DNA of 64,000 bases, taken from contig NZ_CP101322.1 of NCBI RefSeq assembly GCF_024300625.1, forward strand, positions 3,113,992-3,177,991, in the 5' to 3' direction. A program made the position numbers and the translations under genes. The notes beneath the pieces are model-generated. The model saw only the letters and a list, made by a program, of their open reading frames with translations, was not told the origin of the DNA and ran no database searches. The stretch is from Halovivax gelatinilyticus (GTDB lineage: Archaea > Halobacteriota > Halobacteria > Halobacteriales > Natrialbaceae). Positions within the stretch are counted from its first letter, which is position 1, and every line of letters starts with the position of its first letter. Shown in pieces: positions 16,076 through 25,185 of this stretch.

Positions 16076-17077
16076 CTACGGTTTGAGTGCCCACGACACC
16101 GCGATCGCGTATCCGAGTGGGGTCCAGAACGCACCAAGCACAACGAGCCCGAGCCCGGAGATCGGTGAGATGGGACCGTAGAGTGCGAGCCACGCGGGTG
16201 CGAGTACGGCCCAGGTGCCGAACGCGACGAGCGCCACCCGGGGAAACGTGAGGAGGTACCCGACGAGGACGATCGTACAGAGCCCGACGATGGCGTTGAC
16301 GCCGAGCGGGAACACCGGGGCGACGGTGGCAAAGACGAAGAGCGGGTAGAGCAGGGCGACGCAACTGATTCCGAGGAGCGTTGCGGGATCGAGCGTCCGG
16401 TGTTCGCTCGCGAGGTCGACTTCGTCGGTCCAGCTGTGAACGGTAAAGTCACTCGAGCGATCGTCGGACCGATCGCTTTCGACGGTTCGTCCGCTGTGTT
16501 CGGTCGATCCACTGGCGAACGGTTCGAACCCGTTCGACCGCGTCGAGCGGCCGCGATCGGTCGATTCCCGCGTTCGGTCGGATGCGCGTTCTCGTGACTC
16601 CCACCACCCCTCAGAACGCATCCGTCGCTGGCGTCGAGCCCGGTGTCTGGCGTGGTGACTCGGTCCTCCCTGCCGGTGGTGATGTGCTCCGTCACGTCGG
16701 CGGCGGTTTGTACTGGTGGCACCCTCTCGCTCGGTTCGTTCTCCCGCCTTCCGTTCGGAGTCGTTCGTCCGACCACTCTGGTCGACATCGGTTCGAACGT
16801 CGTGGGCCGACGCCGAATCCGCACTCGGTGTCGTCCCCGAGACTGCGGAATTCGAACGACAGTACGAATCGTGACCGATCCGGTCGTACCTGGCCCGTTC
16901 GATGGGATCACCGAGAACCGCGTGCGCGTCGCAGACGCGTTTGAAGGCGTCGGCCGCGTCGGGGGCGTCGTTACGGTCGGGGTGGGTTTCGAGCACGCGT
17001 TCGCGATAGGCGGCGTCGATCTCGTCGCTGGCGGCCTCGCGGCCGATCCCCAGGACGTCGTAGAACGTCTCGCCCAT
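16076..17077 (-). CDS. Membrane-bound J-domain (DnaJ-like) protein
   Basis: A 333-residue protein with an N-terminal J domain (residues 1-65) containing the HPD motif at 32-34, the site that stimulates Hsp70 ATPase activity. No Gly/Phe or zinc-finger region follows. Instead there is a long disordered linker (about 70-225) with a very basic His/Arg-rich patch around 125-160, unusual in an acidic haloarchaeal proteome. The last 100 residues contain about four membrane segments. It would recruit DnaK to the membrane. It lies inverted inside the menaquinone cluster, convergent with menD and divergent from the amidohydrolase gene. Confidence 0.83.
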   Translation of the reverse strand: MGETFYDVLGIGREAASDEIDAAYRERVLETHPDRNDAPDAADAFKRVCDAHAVLGDPIERARYDRIGHDSYCRSNSAVSGTTPSADSASAHDVRTDVDQSGRTNDSERKAGERTEREGATSTNRRRRDGAHHHRQGGPSHHARHRARRQRRMRSEGWWESRERASDRTRESTDRGRSTRSNGFEPFASGSTEHSGRTVESDRSDDRSSDFTVHSWTDEVDLASEHRTLDPATLLGISCVALLYPLFVFATVAPVFPLGVNAIVGLCTIVLVGYLLTFPRVALVAFGTWAVLAPAWLALYGPISPISGLGLVVLGAFWTPLGYAIAVSWALKP

Positions 17078-17174
17078 CCGATCTGTCTGTTTCTATCGTG
17101 TGATAAAAAACGAATCGGCGATGCGTGTGAATCGAACCCCGCAGTTTCTTCCTATTCGCTGCTAAGGCGTCGGT

Positions 17175-18599
17175 ATGGACATCGTTATCCGAAATACGCA
17201 CGCGCTGACGATGCGAGGTGGAGCTCTCGGCTCCATCGAGTCGGCCACGATCGGCGTCGACGACGGTGATATCGACGTAATCGGCCCAGCAGACGAGGTC
17301 GATGTTGTCGGCGATCGCGAAATTGACGGACGCGGGACCGTCACGTTACCCGGGTTCGTCGACGTTCACGCACACACTGGGCTCACGCTCCTTCGAGGGG
17401 GTGCCCAGGACGTTCCGGAGATCGAGTGGATGAACCAGACGCTCGGTCCGTTCGCGGAGGCGATGACCGAAGAAGATGCCGTCTCCGGGGCGCGTCTGGG
17501 CGTCCTCGAAGCAGTTAGATCGGGCGTGACGACCGTGGGGGAGTACGCGGCCGATGTCGCCCGACTCGTCGAGGAAGTCTACCTCCCGCTCGGTGTCGGC
17601 GTCGCGGCGGCCGAGACGATCAACGCCGTCGACAGCGATCGGGGTTCGCTCGGACCGGACGATCCCTATCCGATGGACGACGACCTGGCCGAAGCCGGAC
17701 TCGAGCGAAACGAGGCGCTCTTCGACCAGTTCGATCGGACGGAACTGGTGACACCCATGTACGGCCCGCAGGCGCTGGACATGGTTCCGACGTGGCTCGT
17801 AGAGGAGGTACGGGATCGAAGTCGGTCACGGGGGCGGTCGATTCACATGCACGTCGCCCAGGGCGAGAGAGAACAGCGTCAGATCGAAGCTCAGTACGGC
17901 GATGATCGGACGACCATCGGCGTTCTCTCAGAACTAGGTGTGCTGAACGATCGACTCCTCGCGGCGCACCTCCACGGAGCGTCTCGGGCCGAGCGACGGT
18001 CGCTGGCCGACGCCGGCGTCAGGATGGCCGCGAATCCAAGTTCGATCGTGGCTATCGATGGCATCGTCCCGCCGATCGTCGAGTATCGCGACGCCGGTGG
18101 AACCGCCGGGATCGGCACCGATCAGGCCCCGGGTCCGGGCGGTCACGATTTCGTTCGCGAACTCCGAACCGCCGCGCTCGTTTCGAAGGCCGATCGCACC
18201 GACCCGACGGCGTTTCCGGCGTGGGAGGCGCTCCGCGTCGCCACCATCGAGGGGGCGGCAGCCCTCGGAATCGACGACCGCGTGGGATCGCTAGAACGGG
18301 GAAAGCGCGCGGACCTCCTGGTCTGTGATCTGTCCCACCCGTCCATCGCACCGACCGTCACCGATCCGTTCGAGACGGTCGTTCCAAATCTCATCTACGG
18401 CGCGACGAGCGAGGCGATCAGTAACGTCTTCGTCGACGGAACGCCGGTCGTAGAAGACCGCACGCTGGTAACGGCCGATTCCGAGGCGATCGTCTCCGAC
18501 GCTCAGGAGCGCGCCGAACGCGTGTTCGAGGAGGCGGGTGACGCCTGGCGGGCGGCGGGAAGTCGTCTGGCCGGTCGGTTCGGCGACGGAACGCCCTAA
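17175..18599 (+). CDS. Amidohydrolase of the MtaD/TrzN (COG0402) type
   Basis: A 474-residue TIM-barrel metal-dependent hydrolase or deaminase. Metal ligands are visible: HAH (His65, His67), His226 in HMHVAQG, the AHLHGAS block (His265) and Asp316 in GIGTD. The residue three after His226, a catalytic Glu in MtaD and related deaminases, is Gln229 here. Substrates in this family are adenosine-type compounds, guanine or triazines. It sits between menD and menB. MqnX, the aminofutalosine deaminase of the alternative menaquinone route, belongs to the same group, but the classical Men pathway is encoded here, so that role is unlikely. Specificity remains unknown. Confidence 0.8.
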   Translation: MDIVIRNTHALTMRGGALGSIESATIGVDDGDIDVIGPADEVDVVGDREIDGRGTVTLPGFVDVHAHTGLTLLRGGAQDVPEIEWMNQTLGPFAEAMTEEDAVSGARLGVLEAVRSGVTTVGEYAADVARLVEEVYLPLGVGVAAAETINAVDSDRGSLGPDDPYPMDDDLAEAGLERNEALFDQFDRTELVTPMYGPQALDMVPTWLVEEVRDRSRSRGRSIHMHVAQGEREQRQIEAQYGDDRTTIGVLSELGVLNDRLLAAHLHGASRAERRSLADAGVRMAANPSSIVAIDGIVPPIVEYRDAGGTAGIGTDQAPGPGGHDFVRELRTAALVSKADRTDPTAFPAWEALRVATIEGAAALGIDDRVGSLERGKRADLLVCDLSHPSIAPTVTDPFETVVPNLIYGATSEAISNVFVDGTPVVEDRTLVTADSEAIVSDAQERAERVFEEAGDAWRAAGSRLAGRFGDGTP

Positions 18600-18683
18600 T
18601 CCGCTTTCACGAACGACGAGCGATGGGTATCGTGAGTCGCCGCTTCGACAGTCTATTTGGTCCGCCCGCTGAATAGTCGGACA

Positions 18684-19571
18684 ATGGTTTCCGAACTCTT
18701 CGACGCCGATCGGTGGCGACCGATCGAGGACGTCGATTTCGAGGACATTACATACCACCGTGCGGTCGACGCCGGCACGGTCAGAATCGCGTTCGACCGA
18801 CCCGCGGTCAGAAACGCGTTCCGGCCGCGAACGGTCGACGAACTCTCCGCCGCGCTGGATCACGCGAAGCGACTGACCGACGTCGGTTGCATCCTTCTGA
18901 CGGGGAACGGTCCGTCCCCGAAAGACGGTGGGTGGGCGTTTTGCTCCGGCGGCGACCAGCGAATCCGCGGCGACGCGGGTTACGAGTACGAGGGAGACGA
19001 GGACGGCGCAGCGGAGAGCGGCCGACTTCACATACTCGAGGTGCAACGACAGATTCGTCACATTCCGAAAATCGTCGTCTGCGTCGTCCCCGGCTGGGCC
19101 GTCGGCGGCGGACACTCGTTGCACGTCGTCTGCGACATGACCCTCGCCTCGCGCGAGCACGCGAAGTTCCTCCAGACCGATCCCGACGTGGCAAGTTACG
19201 ACGCGGGGTTCGGATCGGCGTACCTGGCGCGACAGGTGGGACAGAAGAAAGCGCGCGAGATATTCTTCCTCGGAAAGACCTACGACGCCGACGAGGCGGC
19301 CGAGATGGGCATGGTCAACGACGTCGTCCCGCACGAGGAGTTAGAGGAGACGGCGATAGCGTGGGGCGAGCGAATCAACGCGAAGAGTCCGACCGCGATG
19401 CGGATGTTAAAGTACGCGTTCAACCTGGCGGACGACGGCTTCGTCGGTCAGCAAGTGTTCGCCGGCGAAGCGACGCGGCTGGGCTACCGAACGGACGAAG
19501 CGCGCGAAGGGCGTGACGCGTTCGTCGAGGACAGAGATCCCGACTTCGACGACTACCCCTGGCACTACTGA
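18684..19571 (+). CDS. menB: 1,4-dihydroxy-2-naphthoyl-CoA synthase MenB
   Basis: MenB closes the second ring of the naphthoquinone by converting o-succinylbenzoyl-CoA to DHNA-CoA. The 295-residue crotonase-fold enzyme has the oxyanion-hole segments GWAFCSGGDQRIRG and PGWAVGGGHSLHVVCD, the loop QTDPDVASYDAGFGSAYLA with the MenB-typical catalytic Asp/Tyr region, and ending FDDYPWHY. The ATG at 18684 was preferred to a TTG at 18657. It begins the second group of men genes, with menA 69 nt downstream. Confidence 0.95.
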   Translation: MVSELFDADRWRPIEDVDFEDITYHRAVDAGTVRIAFDRPAVRNAFRPRTVDELSAALDHAKRLTDVGCILLTGNGPSPKDGGWAFCSGGDQRIRGDAGYEYEGDEDGAAESGRLHILEVQRQIRHIPKIVVCVVPGWAVGGGHSLHVVCDMTLASREHAKFLQTDPDVASYDAGFGSAYLARQVGQKKAREIFFLGKTYDADEAAEMGMVNDVVPHEELEETAIAWGERINAKSPTAMRMLKYAFNLADDGFVGQQVFAGEATRLGYRTDEAREGRDAFVEDRDPDFDDYPWHY

Positions 19572-19640
19572 TCGTCCACACGATCGAGTCCCCGAGCGCA
19601 ATGCCAACGTTGACACTCTCACAGAACGGATGATCGAGCA

Positions 19641-20582
19641 ATGACGACGGCCGAGGTGAACGTCTCTCGTCCACGAGCCTGGGTGATGGCGGCCCGTCCG
19701 CAGACGCTGCCGGCCGCGATTGCGCCGGTACTCGTCGGAACGGCGATCGCACTGCACGAGCACGTGTTCGCGTTGTACCCGGCGCTGTTCGCGGCGATCG
19801 GGGCGGCGCTGATACAGATCGGAACGAACTTCGCGAACGATTACTACGACGCAAAGCACGGAGCCGACACTGACGACCGGGACGGCTTTACCCGCGTGAC
19901 CCAGTCCGGGTTGATTCCAGCTCACCGCGTCAAAGTAGCGACGATCGCGACGTTCGCGCTCGCCATCCTCACTGGCACGTACCTCGTCTACGTTGGCGGG
20001 CTTCCGATCGTCGTGATCGGCCTGCTCAGCGTGTTCTGCGGCTGGGCCTACACCGGCGGACCATACCCGCTCGGGTACCACGGCCTCGGTGAGGTGTTCG
20101 TCTTCGTCTTCTTCGGTCTCGTCGCGGTTGCCGGAACGTTCTACGTGCAAGCCGCCGCGACGCTAGCCGACCCGCTCACGCTTTCGATTCCGTCCGGCAC
20201 GATCGTCGTCGAAGCGCTCGTTGCAGGCGTTCCGATGGCCACGCTCGCCTCGGCGATCCTCGTCGTGAACAATCTCCGAGACATCGAGACCGACGCCGCG
20301 GTCGGCAAGCGGACGCTCGCCGTCAGGTTCGGTGAGCGATTCAGCCGGTACGAATACGCGGCCTTGCTCGCTGTCGCGTACCTCGTCCCGTTCTGGTTTT
20401 ACGCGCAGCCAACCTTCACGACGTTCGTGCTCGCGCCGCTGCTGACGATTCCGCACGCCGCCTTACTCACGCGGTATCTCTGGACTCACGATGGCAGCGA
20501 TCTCAACTGGGCGCTCGAACGGACCGGAATACTGCTCACGCTGTATGCAATCTGTTTCGCCGGAGGGCTGATCCTCGCGTGA
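19641..20582 (+). CDS. menA: 1,4-dihydroxy-2-naphthoate polyprenyltransferase MenA
   Basis: MenA attaches the prenyl tail to DHNA in the membrane, giving demethylmenaquinone. The 313-residue protein has about eight to nine membrane helices. The UbiA-type Asp-rich motifs are NDYYDAKHGADTDDRD (about residue 71) and NNLRDIETDAAVGKRTLAVRFG (about 210), which bind prenyl diphosphate through Mg2+. The N-terminal ARPQTLPAAIAPVLVGTA is typical of MenA rather than of UbiA or digeranylgeranylglyceryl phosphate synthase. Its stop overlaps the menC GTG start, so translation is coupled. Confidence 0.94.
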   Translation: MTTAEVNVSRPRAWVMAARPQTLPAAIAPVLVGTAIALHEHVFALYPALFAAIGAALIQIGTNFANDYYDAKHGADTDDRDGFTRVTQSGLIPAHRVKVATIATFALAILTGTYLVYVGGLPIVVIGLLSVFCGWAYTGGPYPLGYHGLGEVFVFVFFGLVAVAGTFYVQAAATLADPLTLSIPSGTIVVEALVAGVPMATLASAILVVNNLRDIETDAAVGKRTLAVRFGERFSRYEYAALLAVAYLVPFWFYAQPTFTTFVLAPLLTIPHAALLTRYLWTHDGSDLNWALERTGILLTLYAICFAGGLILA

Positions 20583-21622
20583 GCGTCCAACTCGACGTCC
20601 GCCGCTTTACGTGTCCGCTCGCCGAGCCGCTCGAGACCGCGGACGGAACGATCGAATCTCGAACCGGGTTTCTGATCCGTCTCTCGGACGGTTCGAACGT
20701 CGGCTACGGGGAGGCGACGCCGCTCGAGGGGTGGACCGAGTCGATCGAGGACTGCGAGGAGGCGCTCGAGGCCGCCGTCGAGGCGAGCGAACACGGTCGC
20801 TCGGCCATGATCGACGCGACCGATCACACCACCGCGGCGAGACACGGCATCTCGCTCGCACTCGCTGACCTCGCCTCGACGATCGATGCACAGCCGTTGT
20901 ACCGAGACCTCGGGGCACTTACGCGGGTTCCACGGGTCCCGGTCAACGCGACGGTCGGTGACGGCGATCCGGACGAGACGGCCGCCGCGGTGGCCGACGC
21001 GTCTGCTCGCGGATTCGGCTGCTGTAAGATCAAGGTCGGTACGCGTTCCGTCGACGAGGACGTAGAGCGGATACGTGAGGTGCGGGAGGTCGTCGGTGAC
21101 GAGGTCGATATCCGCGTCGACGCGAACGGCGCATGGACGTTCGATCAGGCCAGTCGGGCGGTCAAATCGTTCGATACGCTCGACGTTTCGATCCTCGAAC
21201 AACCGCTGCCGGCGGGTGCGCTCTCCGGACTCGCGGAGCTTCGGGGTAACGGGGTGGCGATCGCAATCGACGAGGGCGTCCTCGAACACGGTGTGGACGC
21301 TATTTTGGAAGCGCAGGCGGCTGACGTCTTCGTCTTCAAACCGATGGCGCTCGGTGGCGTGGACGTGGCTCGTCAGCTCGCAGCCTGGGTTGCGGAGTCG
21401 AACCGACGGGTGATCGTCACCACGACGATCGACGCGGTGGTCGCGCGAACGGCGGCCGTCCACCTCGCCGCAGCCATCCCGAACGTGCTTCCCTCCGGGC
21501 TGGCGACCGCATCGTTGCTCGAACGCGATCTCGGCCCCGATCCCGTGTTCATCGACGGGGGAACGGCGGTCATCCCGCAGACGAAAGGACTCGGCGTGGA
21601 GGGCGTCTGGGACGGCACATGA
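20579..21622 (+). CDS. menC: o-Succinylbenzoate synthase MenC
   Basis: MenC dehydrates SHCHC to o-succinylbenzoate. The 347-residue enolase-superfamily protein has the KxK motif in CCKIKVGTR, metal ligands in DIRVDANGAW, ILEQPL and AIDEGV, and the second catalytic Lys in VFKPMALGG. The start is a GTG at 20579 that overlaps the menA stop by four bases, and the resulting N-terminus fits the family. The enolase superfamily also includes N-acylamino acid racemases and dipeptide epimerases, but its place between menA and menE settles the role. It overlaps menE by ATGA. Confidence 0.93.
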   Translation: MSVQLDVRRFTCPLAEPLETADGTIESRTGFLIRLSDGSNVGYGEATPLEGWTESIEDCEEALEAAVEASEHGRSAMIDATDHTTAARHGISLALADLASTIDAQPLYRDLGALTRVPRVPVNATVGDGDPDETAAAVADASARGFGCCKIKVGTRSVDEDVERIREVREVVGDEVDIRVDANGAWTFDQASRAVKSFDTLDVSILEQPLPAGALSGLAELRGNGVAIAIDEGVLEHGVDAILEAQAADVFVFKPMALGGVDVARQLAAWVAESNRRVIVTTTIDAVVARTAAVHLAAAIPNVLPSGLATASLLERDLGPDPVFIDGGTAVIPQTKGLGVEGVWDGT

Positions 21623-23196
21623 CGACTCACTTCGATTCGGTCGTTGACCTCGTCACTACGCGGACGGCGGCGACGCCCGATCGGCTCGCGATGATCGACG
21701 GTCTGGACGGACGGCGCTGGACCTACCGACAACTGGATCTGGCGGTGGACGCGATCGCCGCCGACCTGGACGCAGTCGCGACCGACCGGGTCGCCGTCGT
21801 CTGTCCGCCCGGGCCGTCGTTCGTCCAGCTCGCCTTCGCGGCCATGCGTCGTGGCGTGACGCTGGTTCCGCTCGCGCCAGACGAATCGAGCGAGGAATTG
21901 AGACCGAAAGTCGAGCAGGCGGCCCCCGATGCGATCGTTTGTACGGGAGAGACGGAATCGACGGCGGTCGATCTGGGATCGACGGGCGGGGGTATCGGCG
22001 TCCACCGACTCTCCGAGCTGATCGATTCGGACGAATCGATTCCGTTCGGTGGTTCGGTCGATACCGGGGCGGACGACGTATCTGGCGTTCACGAAGCGGT
22101 CCATTCGCCCGAACTAACGACGACGTCGACGTCAGCACCGATTGGTGATCCCGTTTCGCTCGATCCTGACTGGGTGCAACTGATCTGTTTTACCTCGGGC
22201 ACCTCGGGCCGGCCGAAGGGCGTGAAACTCACCGTCTCGAATCTGCTCGAAAGCGCGAACGCCTCAGCGTATCGGCTGGGCGTCGATCCGTCGGACCGAT
22301 GGTTGGTCCCCTTGCCGATGCATCACATGGGTGGGTTCGCGCCGGTGATTCGATCGGCACGATACGGCACCGCGGTCGTTCCCCTTCGGTCGTCGGAGCC
22401 GGATCGGATCGCCGGTGCCGTCTCTACGTACGCGTGTACCGGCATTTCACTCGTGCCGACGATGCTTCGACGGCTCATAGACCTCGGATGGGAGCCGCCG
22501 GACTCGCTCCGATTCGTGCTCGTCGGTGGGGCGCCCACACCGCCGGCGCTGGTCGAACGCGCACTCGGGGCCGGCGTGCCGATTTACCCGACCTACGGCG
22601 CGACGGAGACGAGTTCGCAGGTGGCGACGGCAACCCCGTCGCAGGTATCGACGTCGCCCGACACGGTCGGCCAACCGCTCGTCGGGACGACGGTTCGGAT
22701 CGTCGACGACGAGGGGAGTCCAGTCGAACCGGGCGGGACCGGCGAACTGCTCGTCGGCGGTCCGACGGTGTCCTCGGGCTATCTCGACGCGACACAGACC
22801 GATCGATCGTTCGCCGACGGCTGGTTCGTCACCGGCGATCTCGGACACCGGGACGACGCCGGTCGATTGTGGGTCACCGGCCGTCGGAGCGATCGGATCG
22901 TCACGGGCGGGGAGACGGTCGATCCGGCCGAGGTACGACGCGTACTCTGTGATCATCCGGCCGTCATCGACGCGGCCGTAGTCGGCCTCCCGGACGAAAC
23001 GTGGGGCGAGCGCGTCGGTGCGGTGGTCGTCGTCGACGATCGGTCTCTGTCGGCCGAGTCGGTGCGATCGTTCTGTCGCGATCGTCTCGCGACGGCCAAG
23101 CGACCGCGAACGATCGCGTTCGTCGACGATCTCCCGCGGACCCACTCGGGAACGATCGACCGCGATGCGGTTCGTCGTCGACTTCGCGACGTGTAA
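21619..23196 (+). CDS. menE: o-Succinylbenzoate-CoA ligase MenE
   Basis: MenE activates o-succinylbenzoate with ATP and CoA. The 525-residue ANL-superfamily adenylating enzyme shows the P-loop-like CFTSGTSGRPKGVKLT, the adenine motif YGATETSSQ, GWFVTGDLG, and the catalytic C-terminal Lys in LPRTHSGTIDRDAV. A roughly 45-residue acidic Ser/Thr-rich stretch precedes the phosphate-binding motif and is probably a surface insertion. It overlaps the menC stop (ATGA) and is the last gene of the menB-menA-menC-menE operon. Confidence 0.92.
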   Translation: MTTHFDSVVDLVTTRTAATPDRLAMIDGLDGRRWTYRQLDLAVDAIAADLDAVATDRVAVVCPPGPSFVQLAFAAMRRGVTLVPLAPDESSEELRPKVEQAAPDAIVCTGETESTAVDLGSTGGGIGVHRLSELIDSDESIPFGGSVDTGADDVSGVHEAVHSPELTTTSTSAPIGDPVSLDPDWVQLICFTSGTSGRPKGVKLTVSNLLESANASAYRLGVDPSDRWLVPLPMHHMGGFAPVIRSARYGTAVVPLRSSEPDRIAGAVSTYACTGISLVPTMLRRLIDLGWEPPDSLRFVLVGGAPTPPALVERALGAGVPIYPTYGATETSSQVATATPSQVSTSPDTVGQPLVGTTVRIVDDEGSPVEPGGTGELLVGGPTVSSGYLDATQTDRSFADGWFVTGDLGHRDDAGRLWVTGRRSDRIVTGGETVDPAEVRRVLCDHPAVIDAAVVGLPDETWGERVGAVVVVDDRSLSAESVRSFCRDRLATAKRPRTIAFVDDLPRTHSGTIDRDAVRRRLRDV

Positions 23197-23296
23197 TCGA
23201 GTATCGTGACGGTTTGTTCGTCGCCAGTCCTTCGAGGTAGTACTCGCGGGTTCTTCGATGCAATCGCTTAATGGGTCAGCAGCGCTACGACCGAAC

Positions 23297-24064
23297 GTGT
23301 GTACGCTCGCCCTCGCGTGGCAGCAGTTCGACGGGACTCCGGTCGTCGTGGCCGCCAATCGAGACGAGGCGCTCGACCGACCGGCTGAACCGCCGGATCG
23401 TTTCGCCGAGGATCCCGTCGTGGTCGCACCCCGAGACACGAGAGCCGGTGGCACCTGGATCGGGGTGAACGAGTACGATCTGTTCGTCGGGATCACCAAT
23501 CGGTGGACCGACGCTGACATCGCTGGTGATCGTTCGCGAGGGTTGCTTGTCGCGGATGCGTTGCGTCGAGAATCGGCCGAGACCGCGATCTCGTTCGTCT
23601 CCGACTCCTGTGAGCAATTCGAGTACAGCGGGTTCTATCTGGTGGTCGCCGACGCCGACGACGCGTTCGTCTGCGACTGGGATGGAACGCTCTCTATCGA
23701 ATCACTGGAACCGGGCTGCCACGTCGTCACGAACGTCGGTCACATCGATTCGCCGACCGTTCCGTCACGCCGGCGGGATGCGGGTCATCGTCAACTCTCG
23801 TCGGGCCGTCTCGTCCGTCGGGCGCTCTGTGCTGAGTCGACGGACACGCTCAATCCGTCTCCATCTGACGCCGTCACTGACTGGCTCGACCGAGCCGAAT
23901 CGGTGCTCGGTGATCACGAGTACGGCGTCTGCCGGCACGAGAACGGATTCGGGACGCGTTCGTCATCGCTCGTCTCCCTCGGCGCCCACCGTGAGTATCG
24001 GTACGCCGACGGACCTCCCTGTCGCACTCCGTTCGAACGCGTCGAACTCGAAAGCCACCTTTAA
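23297..24064 (+). CDS. NRDE (TANGO2-like) family protein
   Basis: A 255-residue protein of the NRDE family, named for the motif ANRDE found here near residue 22; related eukaryotic TANGO2 is linked to heme or lipid trafficking, but the biochemical role is not settled. Cys2, part of the family-standard MCTLALAW start, suggests an N-terminal-nucleophile-like fold. For that reason the GTG at 23297 was chosen; the open frame upstream adds residues unlike the family. Other family blocks are RAGGTWIGVN, GIxNR (GITNRWTD), SRGLLVADAL and NVGHIDSPTVPSR. It follows menE by 100 nt. Confidence 0.85.
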   Translation: MCTLALAWQQFDGTPVVVAANRDEALDRPAEPPDRFAEDPVVVAPRDTRAGGTWIGVNEYDLFVGITNRWTDADIAGDRSRGLLVADALRRESAETAISFVSDSCEQFEYSGFYLVVADADDAFVCDWDGTLSIESLEPGCHVVTNVGHIDSPTVPSRRRDAGHRQLSSGRLVRRALCAESTDTLNPSPSDAVTDWLDRAESVLGDHEYGVCRHENGFGTRSSSLVSLGAHREYRYADGPPCRTPFERVELESHL

Positions 24065-24136
24065 GCGGTTTGCTACCCGTTGTCCGTGTATGGACAGCCG
24101 CTACCGGACACCGACACGACGACGCGGGGTGGTACC

Positions 24137-24487
24137 GTGAGTATCGCCGAACTCGAAGCGGAACTCTCGGCCGACGAGCGAGCGGGGCTCGAACTGGTCA
24201 GAGCGAGTGGTGGAATCCATCAGAGCGAGTTCTGGAAGGAACTCGACGTCTCCTCGAGGAAGGGGAGTCGAATCGTCGAACGTCTGGTCGAGAAGGGACT
24301 CGTCAACAGGGACGACGCCGTCTACAAGGGCCACAACACGTATTTCATCACTCCCACGGCGCGCGATCTGGATTTTACGCTCCTGATGGCCGGCGACATG
24401 CTCTCACCGTTTATCGGCGAGGAGGAAGTCGATCCGAACAGCGACGCGTTCTCTCAGTGGATCATGAACCTCGCCTACGAGGAGTGA
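24137..24487 (+). CDS. Winged-helix (MarR-like) transcription regulator
   Basis: A 116-residue DNA-binding protein. Residues 14-75 form a winged helix: DERAGLELVRASGGIHQSEFWKELDV, a recognition helix SSRKGSRIVERLVEKG and a wing YKGHNTYFITP. The remaining tail is acidic and ends in WIMNLAYEE. The GTG at 24137 opens with the compact MSIAELEAEL; TTG and GTG codons further upstream would add a disordered stretch. It lacks a visible ligand domain, so it may act as a general or chromatin-type HTH protein. Target unknown. Confidence 0.75.
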   Translation: MSIAELEAELSADERAGLELVRASGGIHQSEFWKELDVSSRKGSRIVERLVEKGLVNRDDAVYKGHNTYFITPTARDLDFTLLMAGDMLSPFIGEEEVDPNSDAFSQWIMNLAYEE

Positions 24488-24602
24488 CCCGAACGTAGCG
24501 AGAGTGATCTGGCGCCGTAGCGAGTGTCTCGACTCGGGGCTGGTTGCTATCCGTTGGACACGAAGACCGAATTAGATCCGAATACGTCGCTGAAACCGTG
24601 GG

Positions 24603-25010
24603 TCAGGGATGACGCCGCTCGATGAGGACGAACGGGTCGCGCTCTCTGTTGTAGTACGGAACGTCGCCGTCGATCGCTTCGATCAACCGTCGGTGGACCT
24701 CGCGTGCGGCCCGACCTTCGTCGGGTTCGAGGTGGTGTCTGCCTCGCATGTCGGTCCAGAACCCGCCGTCGAGCCAGAGCAAGGTTTCGTCGTTCGACTG
24801 GTAGACGACGTCCCCGTCGTCGGTTAAGCCCTCGACCGCGAGTTGCCGACCGGAGAGCTGCGCTCTGGCGAGGACGGCCACGAGCTGTCGCCGCGATACC
24901 GGCGCGTGGAGTGCGACGGAGTCAATCGTACTCCCGAAGTAGTCTTCGACCAGGTCGCACGCGCGGGAGAACTCGTCGAAATCAACGGCGCCGATGGGTT
25001 CGTCGAGCAT
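24603..25010 (-). CDS. Haloarchaeal protein of unknown function
   Basis: A 135-residue acidic soluble protein that I do not recognise. The first 60 residues are helical (DFDEFSRACDLVEDYFG; SRRQLVAVLARAQLSG). The middle is beta-rich with Trp pairs (ETLLWLDGGFWTDMRGRHH), and a last helix is followed by YYNRERDPFVLIERR. There is no signal peptide, membrane segment or Cys. It lies alone between two unrelated genes. Codon use and acidity match the neighbours, so it is probably real. Confidence 0.6.
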   Translation of the reverse strand: MLDEPIGAVDFDEFSRACDLVEDYFGSTIDSVALHAPVSRRQLVAVLARAQLSGRQLAVEGLTDDGDVVYQSNDETLLWLDGGFWTDMRGRHHLEPDEGRAAREVHRRLIEAIDGDVPYYNRERDPFVLIERRHP

Positions 25011-25185
25011 ACTCTATCGATTGTGTCGTTAACTACCTATCTTCCTTAGATTAGATAAGTGTATCCCTCGATTTCTTCGGTCGATCGGTGAACCATCGAT
25101 CTGTTCGGATTCGTAGCTCGACTGCGTCTTATTTGAGCGAAGACAGCCCCACGAATTCGTTCGAGAATGCGTACGGTTCGTAGAC

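Noticed and set aside
15028-16911. A 627-codon frame on the minus strand
   Set aside because: It lies antisense to menD and overlaps the J-protein in another frame; it is Arg/Ser-rich, unlike the acidic proteome, and arises from high-GC codon bias.
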